From: Streptomyces bauhiniae | GTDB taxonomy: Bacteria; Actinomycetota; Actinomycetes; Streptomycetales; Streptomycetaceae | Assembly: GCF_004784475.1 (NCBI RefSeq) | Contig: NZ_SRRT01000004.1 | Coordinates: 310,001 to 374,000 of the forward strand | Reading direction: 5' to 3' | DNA: 64,000 bases | Part shown: one piece after another, positions 56,772 through 64,000 of the stretch | How positions within the stretch are numbered: position 1 is the stretch's first letter | Layout: each line of letters begins with the position of its first letter | The notes under the pieces: generated by a model | Told to the model about the DNA's origin: nothing | Database searches by the model: none | Seen by the model: only the letters and a program-made list of their open reading frames with translations | Translations under genes and position numbers: made by a program

Positions 56772-58346
56772 ATGAGCATCACAAGCAGCCGGGGGACGGC
56801 ACCGTCACGGCGACGCGGCGGCGGCCGGGGCTCCCCGGAGGACGAGGGCGGTTCCGGCGACGGGGGCCGCGGTACCCGGTCCGGGGCGCGGGACCGGCGG
56901 CGCCGCCGCGCGCGCCGGGCACGGGTGGCGCTCCTGGTCTGCCTGTCGCTGGTGGTGCTCGGCGGCGCGGGGGCCGGCTGGGTGTACCTGAAGCTCAACG
57001 GCAACATCCAGACCTTCGACGCGGGCGGCCTCTCCGACAACCGCCCGGCGGACTCGTCCAAGGGTGAGAACGTCCTGGTGATCGGCTCGGACGCGCGTAC
57101 CGACGGCAACGCGGCGCTGGGCGGCGGCGACAAGGACGGCATCGGCCGCTCCGACACCACGCTGCTGCTGCACATATACGCCGACCACCAGCACGCGCTG
57201 GCCGTGTCGATACCGCGCGACACCCTGGTGACGATCCCGCCCTGCAAGCTGCCCACCGGCGGCTGGACCCAGGCCCAGCCCAACACCATGTTCAACGCGG
57301 CCTTCTCGGTCGGTGAGACCGACAAGGGCAACCCGGCCTGCACTCAGAACACCGTGGAGCAGCTCACCGGGCTCCGCGTGGACCACACGGTGGTCGTGGA
57401 CTTCAAGGGCTTCGCCGCGCTCACCCAGGTCGTCGGCGGGGTGAAGGTGTGCCTGCCCAACGACGTCTACCAGAAGGACCTCAACCCCAACCGCACCACC
57501 CAGGGCACGCTGCTCTTCCGGCAGGGCGAGCAGCGGGTCGCGGGGCAGCGGGCGCTGGACTACGTACGCCTGCGGCACGGCATCGGGGACGGCTCCGACA
57601 TAGGGCGGATCAAGCGGCAACAGGCGTTCGTCGGCAGCCTGTTGAAGGAGGTCAAGGACAAGGGGTTCACCCCGACCAAGCTGCTGCCGCTGGCCGACGC
57701 GGCAACCAGGTCGATGACCGTCGACCCCGGACTGGGCAGCGCCGACAAGCTGCTGTCGTTCGCCATGTCGCTGAAGAACGTCGACCTGCACAACACCAAG
57801 TTCGTCACCGTGCCCTGGCGGTACGCGGGCGCGCGGGTGGCGGTCGTGGAGCCGGACGCCGGTGAGCTGTGGGCCGCGCTGAAGGCGGACCGTACGATCG
57901 ACGGCGCCGACGCCAGCGGCGGGAAGGGCCACGCCACGAAGAAGCCCGGCGCGGCCACGCACTCCCCCGCACCCGTCTCCGGCAAGGGCATCGCCGTGGC
58001 CGTCTACAACGGCACCACGGTGACCGGGCTCGCCGCCAAGGGCTCGGCCGCGCTGACCGCCTCGGGCTTCACCGTCACCGGTACGGCCACCGCGCTCTCC
58101 CAGAACCACCTCGCGACGGTCGTCCAGTACGGCCCCGGCATGGCGGACCGCGCCCAGACCGTGGCCAAGGTATTCCCCGGCGCCCAGTTGGAGCAGATCG
58201 GCGCGCCCCGCATCAACGTGGTCCTCGGCCAGGCGTACGCGACCGATCCGACGCCCTCCTCGACATCCTCCTCGGTGCCCAGCGAGGTGGCCAACGGGGC
58301 GCGTTCGGCGGACGACAACCCCTGCGCGAACCTCACCTACGGCTGA
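56772..58346 (+). CDS. LytR-CpsA-Psr (LCP) family cell-wall glycopolymer ligase with LytR_C domain
   Basis: 524 residues, ATG with GAGGGCGGG. A basic, Gly-rich cytoplasmic N-terminus of about 50 residues, one TM helix (VALLVCLSLVVLGGAGAGWVYL), then the LCP domain: NVLVIGSDART, GRSDTTLLLHIYADHQHALAVSIPRDTLV, DYVRLRHGIGDGSDIGRIKRQQAF, with the Arg/Asp polyprenyl-phosphate contacts. A C-terminal LytR_C domain (IAVAVYNGTTVTGLAAKGSAALTASGFTVTG) follows. It attaches teichoic-type polymers to peptidoglycan. Its 3' end overlaps the convergent MgtA gene by 10 bases. Confidence 0.93.
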   Translation: MSITSSRGTAPSRRRGGGRGSPEDEGGSGDGGRGTRSGARDRRRRRARRARVALLVCLSLVVLGGAGAGWVYLKLNGNIQTFDAGGLSDNRPADSSKGENVLVIGSDARTDGNAALGGGDKDGIGRSDTTLLLHIYADHQHALAVSIPRDTLVTIPPCKLPTGGWTQAQPNTMFNAAFSVGETDKGNPACTQNTVEQLTGLRVDHTVVVDFKGFAALTQVVGGVKVCLPNDVYQKDLNPNRTTQGTLLFRQGEQRVAGQRALDYVRLRHGIGDGSDIGRIKRQQAFVGSLLKEVKDKGFTPTKLLPLADAATRSMTVDPGLGSADKLLSFAMSLKNVDLHNTKFVTVPWRYAGARVAVVEPDAGELWAALKADRTIDGADASGGKGHATKKPGAATHSPAPVSGKGIAVAVYNGTTVTGLAAKGSAALTASGFTVTGTATALSQNHLATVVQYGPGMADRAQTVAKVFPGAQLEQIGAPRINVVLGQAYATDPTPSSTSSSVPSEVANGARSADDNPCANLTYG

Positions 58347-60838
58347 CGCCGGTCGTGGCGCACCCGCGCCACGATCAGCGCGAGCGCGTACGGCACGAGG
58401 ACGGCGGCCAGCAGCAGGTAGCGGTCGGCGGGCAGCGCGGTCAGCCCGAGGACCGCGCCCAGCGGGGTGGCGGGAAGCAGCAGCCCGGCCCCGGCCAGCG
58501 CGGCCGAGGCCCAGCCGACCGGGCCGGGCCGGCCGCCCGCGATACGGCGCCCGGAGCGCAGGAGCAGCATCGCCAGCGCCTGGGCGAGCAGGTTCTCGGT
58601 GAACCAGGCCGAGTGGAACAGCGCCTCGTCGCTCAGCCCGACGCCGCCCTGCGGGGCGAGCGTGAGCACGGCGAAGGTGGCGAGGTCCGCGACCGCGTTG
58701 AGCAGGCCGAAGCCGGTGAGGAAGCGCAGGAAGGCGGGCGGCCGCAACTTGGTCGGCCGGCGCAGCGCCTCGGGGTCGGGGCGGTCGTCGGCGAAGGCGA
58801 GCTGGGAGGCGTCGAAGCAGAGGTTCTGCGCGAGGACCTGGGCCGGGAGCATCGGCAGGAAGGGCAGCAGCAGCCCGGCGGCGAGCATGGCGAGCACGTT
58901 GCCGAGGTTGGAGGAGAGGGTGACGCGCAGGTAGGAGGCGATGTTGGCGCTGCTGTGCCGTCCGGCGAGCACGGCGTGCCCGAGCGCGCCGAGGTCCTTC
59001 TCGCCGAGCACCACGTCCGCGCTCTCGCGGGCCACGTCGACGGCTCCCAGCGGTGCCACGCCCACGTCGGCGGCGAGCATCGCGGGCACGTCGTTGACCC
59101 CGTCCCCGAGGAACCCGACCGTGTGCCCGGCGGCGCGGAGTCCGGCCACCACGCGTGCCTTGTCCTCGGCCGTGCACCGGGCCACGACGGTGACGGCGCC
59201 CGGTGTCCCGGCCACCTCCGGTGCGGCGCCGGTGCGCACTTCCCCCACGGTCAGCCCCAGGTCCCGGCAGGCGCGTACGGCGGTGGCGGGGTGGTCGCCG
59301 GTCAGGACGCGCACCTCGACGCCGAGCCCGGTCAGGGTGCGCAGGGCGTCGGCGGCGCCGGGGGCGAGGTCGTCGCGGAAGGTCAGCAGCCCGCGGAAAG
59401 TGAGGCCGCGGGCGTCCTCGGCACTGTAGGGCCGGGTGCGGGCGGGAAGGTCGGCGGTGGCGACGGCGAGGACGCGCAGCCCCGTTTCCGCCTGCCGCGC
59501 GGCGAGCCCGAGCAGCCGGTCGCGCTCGGCCTCGGCCAGCTCGCACCGCTCCAGCACCGCCTCGGCGGCACCCTTGGTGATCAGCACATGCCGGCCGAGG
59601 GCACCGGTGACCACGACGGTGGCCAGCCGGTGCGCGGGGTCGAAGGGGAGCGCGGCGACCCCGTCGTACTCCTCCCCCACCGGCCCGGCGGCGCTCAGCA
59701 GGGCCTCGTCCAGGGCGTCCGGGGCCGGGAGTTCGGAGAGGGTGAGCCCCCACCAGGCGGCGACTGCGGCCCGGCGCAGCACCTCGGGGTCGTCCCGGCC
59801 GTCCGGCCCGAGCGCGGCGGCGAGGACGGGCCGGTCCCGGGTGAGGGTGCCGGTCTTGTCCAGGCACAGCACGTCGACCGCGCCGAGGTCGTGCAGCGCG
59901 GGCAGCCGCCGTACGACGACCCGGTGGGCGTCGGCCAGCCGGGACGCGCCCCGTGCCAGACAGGTGGTGACGATCACCGGGAGCATCTCGGGGGTGAGCC
60001 CCACGGCCACCGCGACGGCGAACGGCAGCGTCTGAAGGACCCGGCCGTGCACGGCGGCACTCGCCATGAGCACCAGCGGCGGGGTGAGCAGCATGAACCG
60101 GACCAGCACCCAGGAGATGCCGTGCACGGACCGGTCGAAGGCGCTCGGCCCGCGCCGCACGGAGATCCGCTGGGCGGCGCCGAACCGGGTGCCCGCCCCG
60201 GTCGCCACCACCACGGCGCTCGCGCTCCCGGAGACGACCTGGCTGCCCTGGAAGCACAGATGGGACTCGGCAAAGTGTCTCGGCACATCGGCCGCCTGCT
60301 TGGCGACCGGCGCCGACTCACCGGTGAGCGTGTCCTGCCGCACGGTCAGCCCCCGCGCGCGCAGCAGCCGTACATCGGCCGGTACGAGGTCGCCGGGGCC
60401 GAGCCGGACGATGTCACCCGGTACGAGATCCGCGACCGGCACCTCGCGGGCGCGCGGCTCGTCCGCGCGGCCGGTGCGGCGCAGGACGGTCGCGGTGCCG
60501 GTGACCAGGCCGCGCAGCGCGGCCAGGGAGCGGTCGGCGCGGCGTTCCCCGGCGGCGCGCAGCGCGCAGCTCACGGCGACCAGGGCGAGGATCACGGCGG
60601 CGGTGCCCCAGGAGGCGACGAACGCGGACACCAGGCCGAGGGTGAGCAGTACGGCGGTGAACGGGTCGCGCAGGGCCCGCAGGGAGCGGCGCGGCCAGGA
60701 CGGGGCGGGCGGTGCGGCGGCCGGGGTGTTCTCGCCGTGCTCGGCCAGCCGGCCGGCGGCCTCGGTGTCGGTCAGTCCGCGCGGGCCGGTCTCCAGGCAC
60801 CGCAGGAGCCGCAGCGAGGTGTCCGGCACTCGGGTCAC
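58337..60838 (-). CDS. mgtA: Magnesium-translocating P-type ATPase (MgtA/MgtB type)
   Basis: 833 residues from a GTG overlapping the ArsR stop (GTGA). P-type motifs: TGES (TLTGESAPVAKQ), the phosphorylation site CLDKTGTLT, the nucleotide-domain ITKGAAEAVLERC and the hinge GDGVNDVPAML. The P-IIIB class is indicated by VGLTPEMLPVIVTTCLARGA in M4 and by the C-terminal loop with a DPEALRRPTKLRPPAFLRF stretch. About ten membrane helices. It imports Mg2+. Coupling to an ArsR-type regulator is unusual for this class. Confidence 0.88.
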   Translation of the reverse strand: MTRVPDTSLRLLRCLETGPRGLTDTEAAGRLAEHGENTPAAAPPAPSWPRRSLRALRDPFTAVLLTLGLVSAFVASWGTAAVILALVAVSCALRAAGERRADRSLAALRGLVTGTATVLRRTGRADEPRAREVPVADLVPGDIVRLGPGDLVPADVRLLRARGLTVRQDTLTGESAPVAKQAADVPRHFAESHLCFQGSQVVSGSASAVVVATGAGTRFGAAQRISVRRGPSAFDRSVHGISWVLVRFMLLTPPLVLMASAAVHGRVLQTLPFAVAVAVGLTPEMLPVIVTTCLARGASRLADAHRVVVRRLPALHDLGAVDVLCLDKTGTLTRDRPVLAAALGPDGRDDPEVLRRAAVAAWWGLTLSELPAPDALDEALLSAAGPVGEEYDGVAALPFDPAHRLATVVVTGALGRHVLITKGAAEAVLERCELAEAERDRLLGLAARQAETGLRVLAVATADLPARTRPYSAEDARGLTFRGLLTFRDDLAPGAADALRTLTGLGVEVRVLTGDHPATAVRACRDLGLTVGEVRTGAAPEVAGTPGAVTVVARCTAEDKARVVAGLRAAGHTVGFLGDGVNDVPAMLAADVGVAPLGAVDVARESADVVLGEKDLGALGHAVLAGRHSSANIASYLRVTLSSNLGNVLAMLAAGLLLPFLPMLPAQVLAQNLCFDASQLAFADDRPDPEALRRPTKLRPPAFLRFLTGFGLLNAVADLATFAVLTLAPQGGVGLSDEALFHSAWFTENLLAQALAMLLLRSGRRIAGGRPGPVGWASAALAGAGLLLPATPLGAVLGLTALPADRYLLLAAVLVPYALALIVARVRHDRRQP

Positions 60839-61188
60839 AGTCCGCGCAGGCGGGCCGGGGCGGCGGCGGGTGCCGTCTGTTCGGTGAGCCGGCCGACCAG
60901 CAGGTGGACGACGTCCACGAGCGCGGCCTGTTCGTCGGCGTCGACGAAGTAGACCTGGCGGCGGCCCTCGCGGCGGGAGCGGACGAGTCCGGCGAGCTTG
61001 AGCTTGGTGAGGTGCTGGCTGACGGCGGGGAGCGCGCCGCCGACCCGTTCGGCGAGCCCGGTGACGTCGCTCTCGCCCTGGGCGAGCGCCCACACCAGGT
61101 GCAGCCGGGCCGGGGAGGCGAGCAGCCCGAAGGCGGCCGCCGCCTCGGCAAGGACCTCCGGCAAGGGATCGCCGGGCCTTGTCGCCAC
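60835..61188 (-). CDS. ArsR-family transcriptional regulator
   Basis: 117 residues, GTG with AGGAGGAGA. A winged-helix domain (FGLLASPARLHLVWALAQGESDVTGLAERVGGALPAVSQHLTKLKLAGLVRSRREGRRQVYFV) is typical ArsR/SmtB. It lacks the ELCV(C)DL cysteine site. The C-terminal helix (DADEQAALVDVVHLL) keeps Asp, Glu and His residues that could form an alpha-5 metal site, but not the full DxHx10HxxE pattern. It is coupled to the P-type ATPase, which it probably represses until the right ion level is sensed. Confidence 0.88.
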   Translation of the reverse strand: MATRPGDPLPEVLAEAAAAFGLLASPARLHLVWALAQGESDVTGLAERVGGALPAVSQHLTKLKLAGLVRSRREGRRQVYFVDADEQAALVDVVHLLVGRLTEQTAPAAAPARLRGL

Positions 61189-61219
61189 TGCTCTCCTCCT
61201 CGCACGGTCTGGTCTGTCC

Positions 61220-61234
61220 GGTCGTTGTCCGACC
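61220..61234. promoter_or_regulatory. Candidate ArsR operator
   Basis: GGTCG-TTGTC-CGACC, perfect 5-bp arms with a 5-base spacer, 32 bases before the ArsR GTG. A wider TGGTC...GACCA frame surrounds it (61210-61235). Position suits autoregulation. Confidence 0.4.
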
Positions 61235-61324
61235 AGTCAGTCTAGGGGCCGTGGGCGCACACGCGGACCGCCCGGCGACGGGATGCGTCGGCCGGGCGGT
61301 CCGGGTGGTGTGGTGCGGTGAGGG

Positions 61325-62287
61325 TCAGCCGAGGCCGTTGGCCTTCAGCCATGCCTTGGCGACGTCCAGCGGGTCCTTGTGCTGGACCTGCACCTGGGTG
61401 TCCAGGTCGAGCAGGGCCTTGGTGTCCAGCTTGGCGGAGACGGCGTTGAGCGCGTCGACGCCCTTCTGCGGCACCGCGTCCTTGCGCACGAGGGGCTGCA
61501 CGTTCTGGAAGCCGAAGAGGTTCTTCGGGTCGCTCAGGACGACGAACTTCTCCTTGGCGATCACCGGGTCGGTGGTGAAGAGGTCCGCGGCCTGCACGGA
61601 GTCCTTCTTCAGCGCCGACTGGGTGAGCGGGCCGCCCGCGTCCAGGGACTTGAAGGACTTGAACTCCAGGCCGTACAGCGACTTCAGGCCGCTCAGGCCC
61701 TGGTGGCGGGTCTGGAACTCCGGGGAGCCGCCGATGACCAGGTCCTTGGCGATGCCCTTGAGGTCACCGATGGAGGACTTGGCGGTCAGGTTGTACTTCT
61801 TGGCGGTGGCCGCGTTGATCGTGACCGAGTCCTTGTCCTCCGCCGGGGAGGGGTCCAGCAGGGTCAGCTTGGAGTCCAGCTTGGCCTCGATGGCCTTGGT
61901 GGTCTCCTCGGTCGACTTCGGGGCCGCCTTCTGGTCGAGGTAGGCCAGCAGCGCGCCGTTGTACTCCGGCAGCAGCGTCACGGAGCCGTTCTTCAGCAGA
62001 CCGTAGGTGGTCTCGCGGCTGCCGATGTTGGGCTGGTACTTGACCTTGACGCCCTTGGCCTTGAGGGCCTCGCCGTAGATGTCGGCGAGCAGGATGCTCT
62101 CGGCGAAGTTGTTGGAGCCGACGACGACGGTGTCACCGCTCGCCCCGCCTCCGGTCAGCGGGTTGTCGGACTTGCCGTCGTCGGAGGAGCCACAGCCCGC
62201 AAGCAGCGTCGTCGCCGCCGCGAGGGCGACCAGCGCCGCCCCTCGGTTCCCCCGGATGGACTTGCTGATGCGGTTGTTGTAAGTCAC
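61325..62287 (-). CDS. Glycine betaine/choline ABC transporter substrate-binding lipoprotein
   Basis: 320 residues from the GTG giving VTYNNRISKSIRGNRGAAL; the frame extends 17 codons further but a signal peptide starts here. Lipobox TLLAGC. The mature part is an OpuAC/ProX-type domain (VVVGSNNFAESILLADIYGEALKAKGVKVKY, NGSVTLLPEYNGALLAYL, DAVPQKGVDALNAVSAKL). It binds quaternary ammonium osmoprotectants outside the cell. A 108-base gap separates it from the permease gene upstream; I see no gene or clear terminator in it. Confidence 0.92.
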   Translation of the reverse strand: MTYNNRISKSIRGNRGAALVALAAATTLLAGCGSSDDGKSDNPLTGGGASGDTVVVGSNNFAESILLADIYGEALKAKGVKVKYQPNIGSRETTYGLLKNGSVTLLPEYNGALLAYLDQKAAPKSTEETTKAIEAKLDSKLTLLDPSPAEDKDSVTINAATAKKYNLTAKSSIGDLKGIAKDLVIGGSPEFQTRHQGLSGLKSLYGLEFKSFKSLDAGGPLTQSALKKDSVQAADLFTTDPVIAKEKFVVLSDPKNLFGFQNVQPLVRKDAVPQKGVDALNAVSAKLDTKALLDLDTQVQVQHKDPLDVAKAWLKANGLG

Positions 62288-62395
62288 CTGTTGATCCAAG
62301 CCAGTTCGTGATTTGTCAGTCAAGGGAAGCGAGGTCACCGATTGGCCTCGATCGCGCGTGTTTGTGTCGGGAGCATGAACGCCCCGGCGAAGGGG

Positions 62396-63064
62396 TCACC
62401 CACTGCGCCGGACCCCCGGCGAGACGGTGAGCTTCGACAGCGCCCAGAACACCAGGAGCGTCACCACGGCGAGTCCGGCGACCAGCGTGGCGCCGCCGAC
62501 GACCTTCTCGTAGTCCTTCTGGTAGAGCCCGTCGATGATGTACCGGCCGAGCCCGCCGAAGCTGACGTACGCGGCGATGGTCGCCGTGGAGACGATCTGG
62601 ACGGCCGCCGTGCGCAGTCCGCCGAGGATCACCGGGAGCGCGACGGGGAGTTCGACCTGGAACAGGATGCGCGGCTCGGTCATGCCCATCCCGCGCGCCG
62701 CGTCCACCGGGGACGGGTCGACGGTCTGGATCGCCTCGTAGGTGGTGACGAGGATCGGCGGTACGGCGAGCACCACGAGCGGCACCATCACGGGCAGCGT
62801 GCCGAAGCCGAACCAGATGAACAGCAGCACCAGCAGACCGAAGCTGGGCAGCGCCCGGCCGGCCGTGGCCACCATCGACAGGGCGTTGCCGCCGCGCCTC
62901 AGGTGCCCGGCGATCAGGCCCACGGGCAGCGCGATGAGCGCGGCGATGGCGAGGGCCTCCAGGGAGTAACCGACGTGCTCCAGCAGGCGGGTGGGGATGC
63001 CGTCGTAGCCGTGCCAGCGGGCGGATTCGGCGAAGAAGGAGTGCGCGAAGTCCAGGACGTTCAC
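62396..63064 (-). CDS. Glycine betaine/choline ABC transporter permease
   Basis: 222 residues from a GTG overlapping the other permease's stop (GTGA). About five helices (YSLEALAIAALIALPVGLIAGH, FGLLVLLFIWFGFGTLPVMVPLVVLAV, GGATLVAGLAVVTLLVFWAL). The EAA loop is DAARGMGMTEPRILFQVELPVALPVILGGLRTA, the OpuCB/OpuCD form. It pairs with the next permease as a heterodimeric channel for osmoprotectant uptake. Confidence 0.92.
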   Translation of the reverse strand: MNVLDFAHSFFAESARWHGYDGIPTRLLEHVGYSLEALAIAALIALPVGLIAGHLRRGGNALSMVATAGRALPSFGLLVLLFIWFGFGTLPVMVPLVVLAVPPILVTTYEAIQTVDPSPVDAARGMGMTEPRILFQVELPVALPVILGGLRTAAVQIVSTATIAAYVSFGGLGRYIIDGLYQKDYEKVVGGATLVAGLAVVTLLVFWALSKLTVSPGVRRSG

Positions 63065-63714
63065 CGGGCGGCACCCTTCTTCGGCATCCACGGGGTCAGC
63101 AGATTGCGGGTGAGCACCAGCGCCGCGTCGACGAGGATCGCCAACAGGGCTGTGGTCACTACGGAGTTCACCGCGAGTTCCGGCCGGTGGTAGAGGTTGG
63201 CGTCGTTCAGCATGTTGCCGAGCGCGCCCTGGTTGCCGATGAGCATGCCGACGCTGACCAGCGAGATGCTGGACACGGTGGCGACCCTGAGGCCCGCGAT
63301 GATGGCGGGCACGGCGATGGGCAACTGCACCTGGACATAACGCCGTACGGCACCGAGCCCCATCGCCTCGGCGGCGGCCAGGGTCTCCGGGGGCACCGAG
63401 CGGACGCCGTCCACGATGGCGGGGACGAGCACGACCAGGCTGTAGATGGCGAGCGGGATCATCACCGTCATCTCGCTCTGGCCGGTGTAGTCGATGAGGA
63501 TGACGAAGAACGCCAGCGACGGGATCGCGTACAGCACCGTGGTGACGCCCAGGACCGGCGGGTACAGCCAGCGGAAGCGGGCGCAGAGCTGGGCGACGGG
63601 CAGCGAGAGCAGGAGCCCGGCCAGCACCGGCAGCAGCGCTTCGCGCAAGTGCAGGCCGATCAGGCCGAAGTAGCTGTGCTGGAGGTCGCTGGGGAGGTCG
63701 AAGAAGCCGTTCAT
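63061..63714 (-). CDS. Glycine betaine/choline ABC transporter permease
   Basis: 217 residues, ATG overlapping the ATPase stop (ATGA). Helices include EALLPVLAGLLLSLPVAQL, VTTVLYAIPSLAFFVILI and MIPLAIYSLVVLVPAIVDGV; the EAA loop is AAEAMGLGAVRRYVQVQLPIAVPAIIAGLRVA. VLYAIPSLAFF is typical of OpuC-type permeases. It is coupled to both its neighbours. Confidence 0.92.
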   Translation of the reverse strand: MNGFFDLPSDLQHSYFGLIGLHLREALLPVLAGLLLSLPVAQLCARFRWLYPPVLGVTTVLYAIPSLAFFVILIDYTGQSEMTVMIPLAIYSLVVLVPAIVDGVRSVPPETLAAAEAMGLGAVRRYVQVQLPIAVPAIIAGLRVATVSSISLVSVGMLIGNQGALGNMLNDANLYHRPELAVNSVVTTALLAILVDAALVLTRNLLTPWMPKKGAAR

Positions 63715-64000
63715 CCGGCCGCCGTCACCTCCGGACGGTCCTCGGTGTGCGCGGTGCGGATGGCCTCGCCGATCGCCGCCTGCGAGACCACGCCGACCGC
63801 GCGTCCCTCGCCGTCGACGGCCACGGCCCAGCCGGTCGGCGACAGCACGGCGCCGTCGAGCGCGGTGCGCAGCGAGTCCGTACCCGGCCGGAACGGCCTG
63901 CCGTGCGACAGGAGTCGAGCCGTGTCGATGGCATCCGCGCTGAGCGCGCCCGGCTCGCCCCAGCCGAGCGGGCGGCCGTCGGCGTCGGTGACGAGCAGGT
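63711..64000 (-). CDS. Glycine betaine/choline ABC transporter ATPase, C-terminal part (cut by window edge)
   Basis: Only the last 96 residues are in view. They read as tandem CBS segments (LLVTDADGRPLGWG, PGTDSLRTALDGAVLSPTGWAVAVDGEGRAVGVVSQAAIGEAI), the regulatory tail of OpuA/OpuC-type ATPases that senses ionic strength or cyclic nucleotides. The stop overlaps the permease ATG. Walker motifs lie beyond the window. It should energise the osmoprotectant importer encoded downstream. Confidence 0.85.
   Translation of the reverse strand, partial: LLVTDADGRPLGWGEPGALSADAIDTARLLSHGRPFRPGTDSLRTALDGAVLSPTGWAVAVDGEGRAVGVVSQAAIGEAIRTAHTEDRPEVTAAG

Noticed and set aside
56805..60257. An 1150-codon minus-strand open frame
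   Set aside because: It runs across the LCP gene and, in another frame, the P-type ATPase; the composition is almost entirely Arg, Gly, Ala and Pro.

Overview
The window is about 73% G+C with strong third-position GC bias, many GTG starts and frequent ATGA/GTGA stop-start overlaps. It encodes a germacradienol/geosmin synthase, an SSI-type protease inhibitor, an OleD-like macrolide glycosyltransferase, a gamma-butyrolactone-receptor-like TetR and several lipoprotein ABC systems. All of this points to a Streptomyces chromosome. Both ends cut genes: an ogt-type alkyltransferase on the left and a glycine-betaine/choline ABC ATPase on the right. I see no rRNA, tRNA, CRISPR array, IS element or prophage.

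Layout. 0-8 kb, minus strand: alkylation repair (ogt with an Ada/AlkA fusion); rsgA preceded by a 23-codon leader ORF and a hairpin over its ribosome binding site; an LRV/HEAT-repeat protein; a membrane protein joining a degenerate ECF-sigma-like part, a zinc finger and an external cellulose-binding module; a radical SAM enzyme. 8-19 kb: alditol oxidase, a coupled TetR/hydrolase/homocysteine methyltransferase operon, an HxlR-oxidoreductase divergent pair, a carboxylesterase, a BrkB-type membrane protein, a GAF regulator, a secreted protein and a GNAT enzyme. 19.4-28.9 kb, plus strand: a complete sulfate assimilation operon (cysteine-type leader peptide and attenuator-like hairpin, sulfite reductase, 60-aa zinc ribbon, cysH, cysC, cysD, cysN, a sulfonate-type ABC importer, sirohydrochlorin ferrochelatase). 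Import, APS/PAPS formation, reduction and siroheme metal insertion are all encoded together.

29-37.5 kb: a sugar-type ABC operon followed by the macrolide glycosyltransferase and DUF1697, then an APH-like kinase, a DEDD exonuclease and an SAV2148-type HEPN protein. 37.9-45.6 kb: glgX, treY and treZ (glycogen/maltodextrin to trehalose), interrupted by the protease inhibitor gene and an FHA gene that appears leaderless. 45.6-53 kb: APH-like kinase, M24 peptidase, geosmin synthase, a P450 pseudogene with an internal deletion, an ARMT1-like DUF89 protein and a gamma-butyrolactone-receptor-like regulator. 53-58.4 kb: a membrane-anchored AA10 LPMO, a divergent group of secreted/membrane proteins of unknown function (DUF6230, DUF6114), a lone TatA and an LCP-family cell-wall enzyme. 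58.3-64 kb, minus strand: an ArsR-MgtA P-type ATPase operon and a glycine-betaine/choline importer.

The most interesting items are the two short leader ORFs (before rsgA and before sulfite reductase), the sigma-like/cellulose-binding fusion, the coupled zinc-ribbon protein in the cys operon, the decayed P450 beside geosmin synthase, a 16-bp perfect inverted repeat between divergent genes at 15.7 kb, and the DUF6230/DUF6114 locus. Protein family names come from recalled signatures, not database searches.
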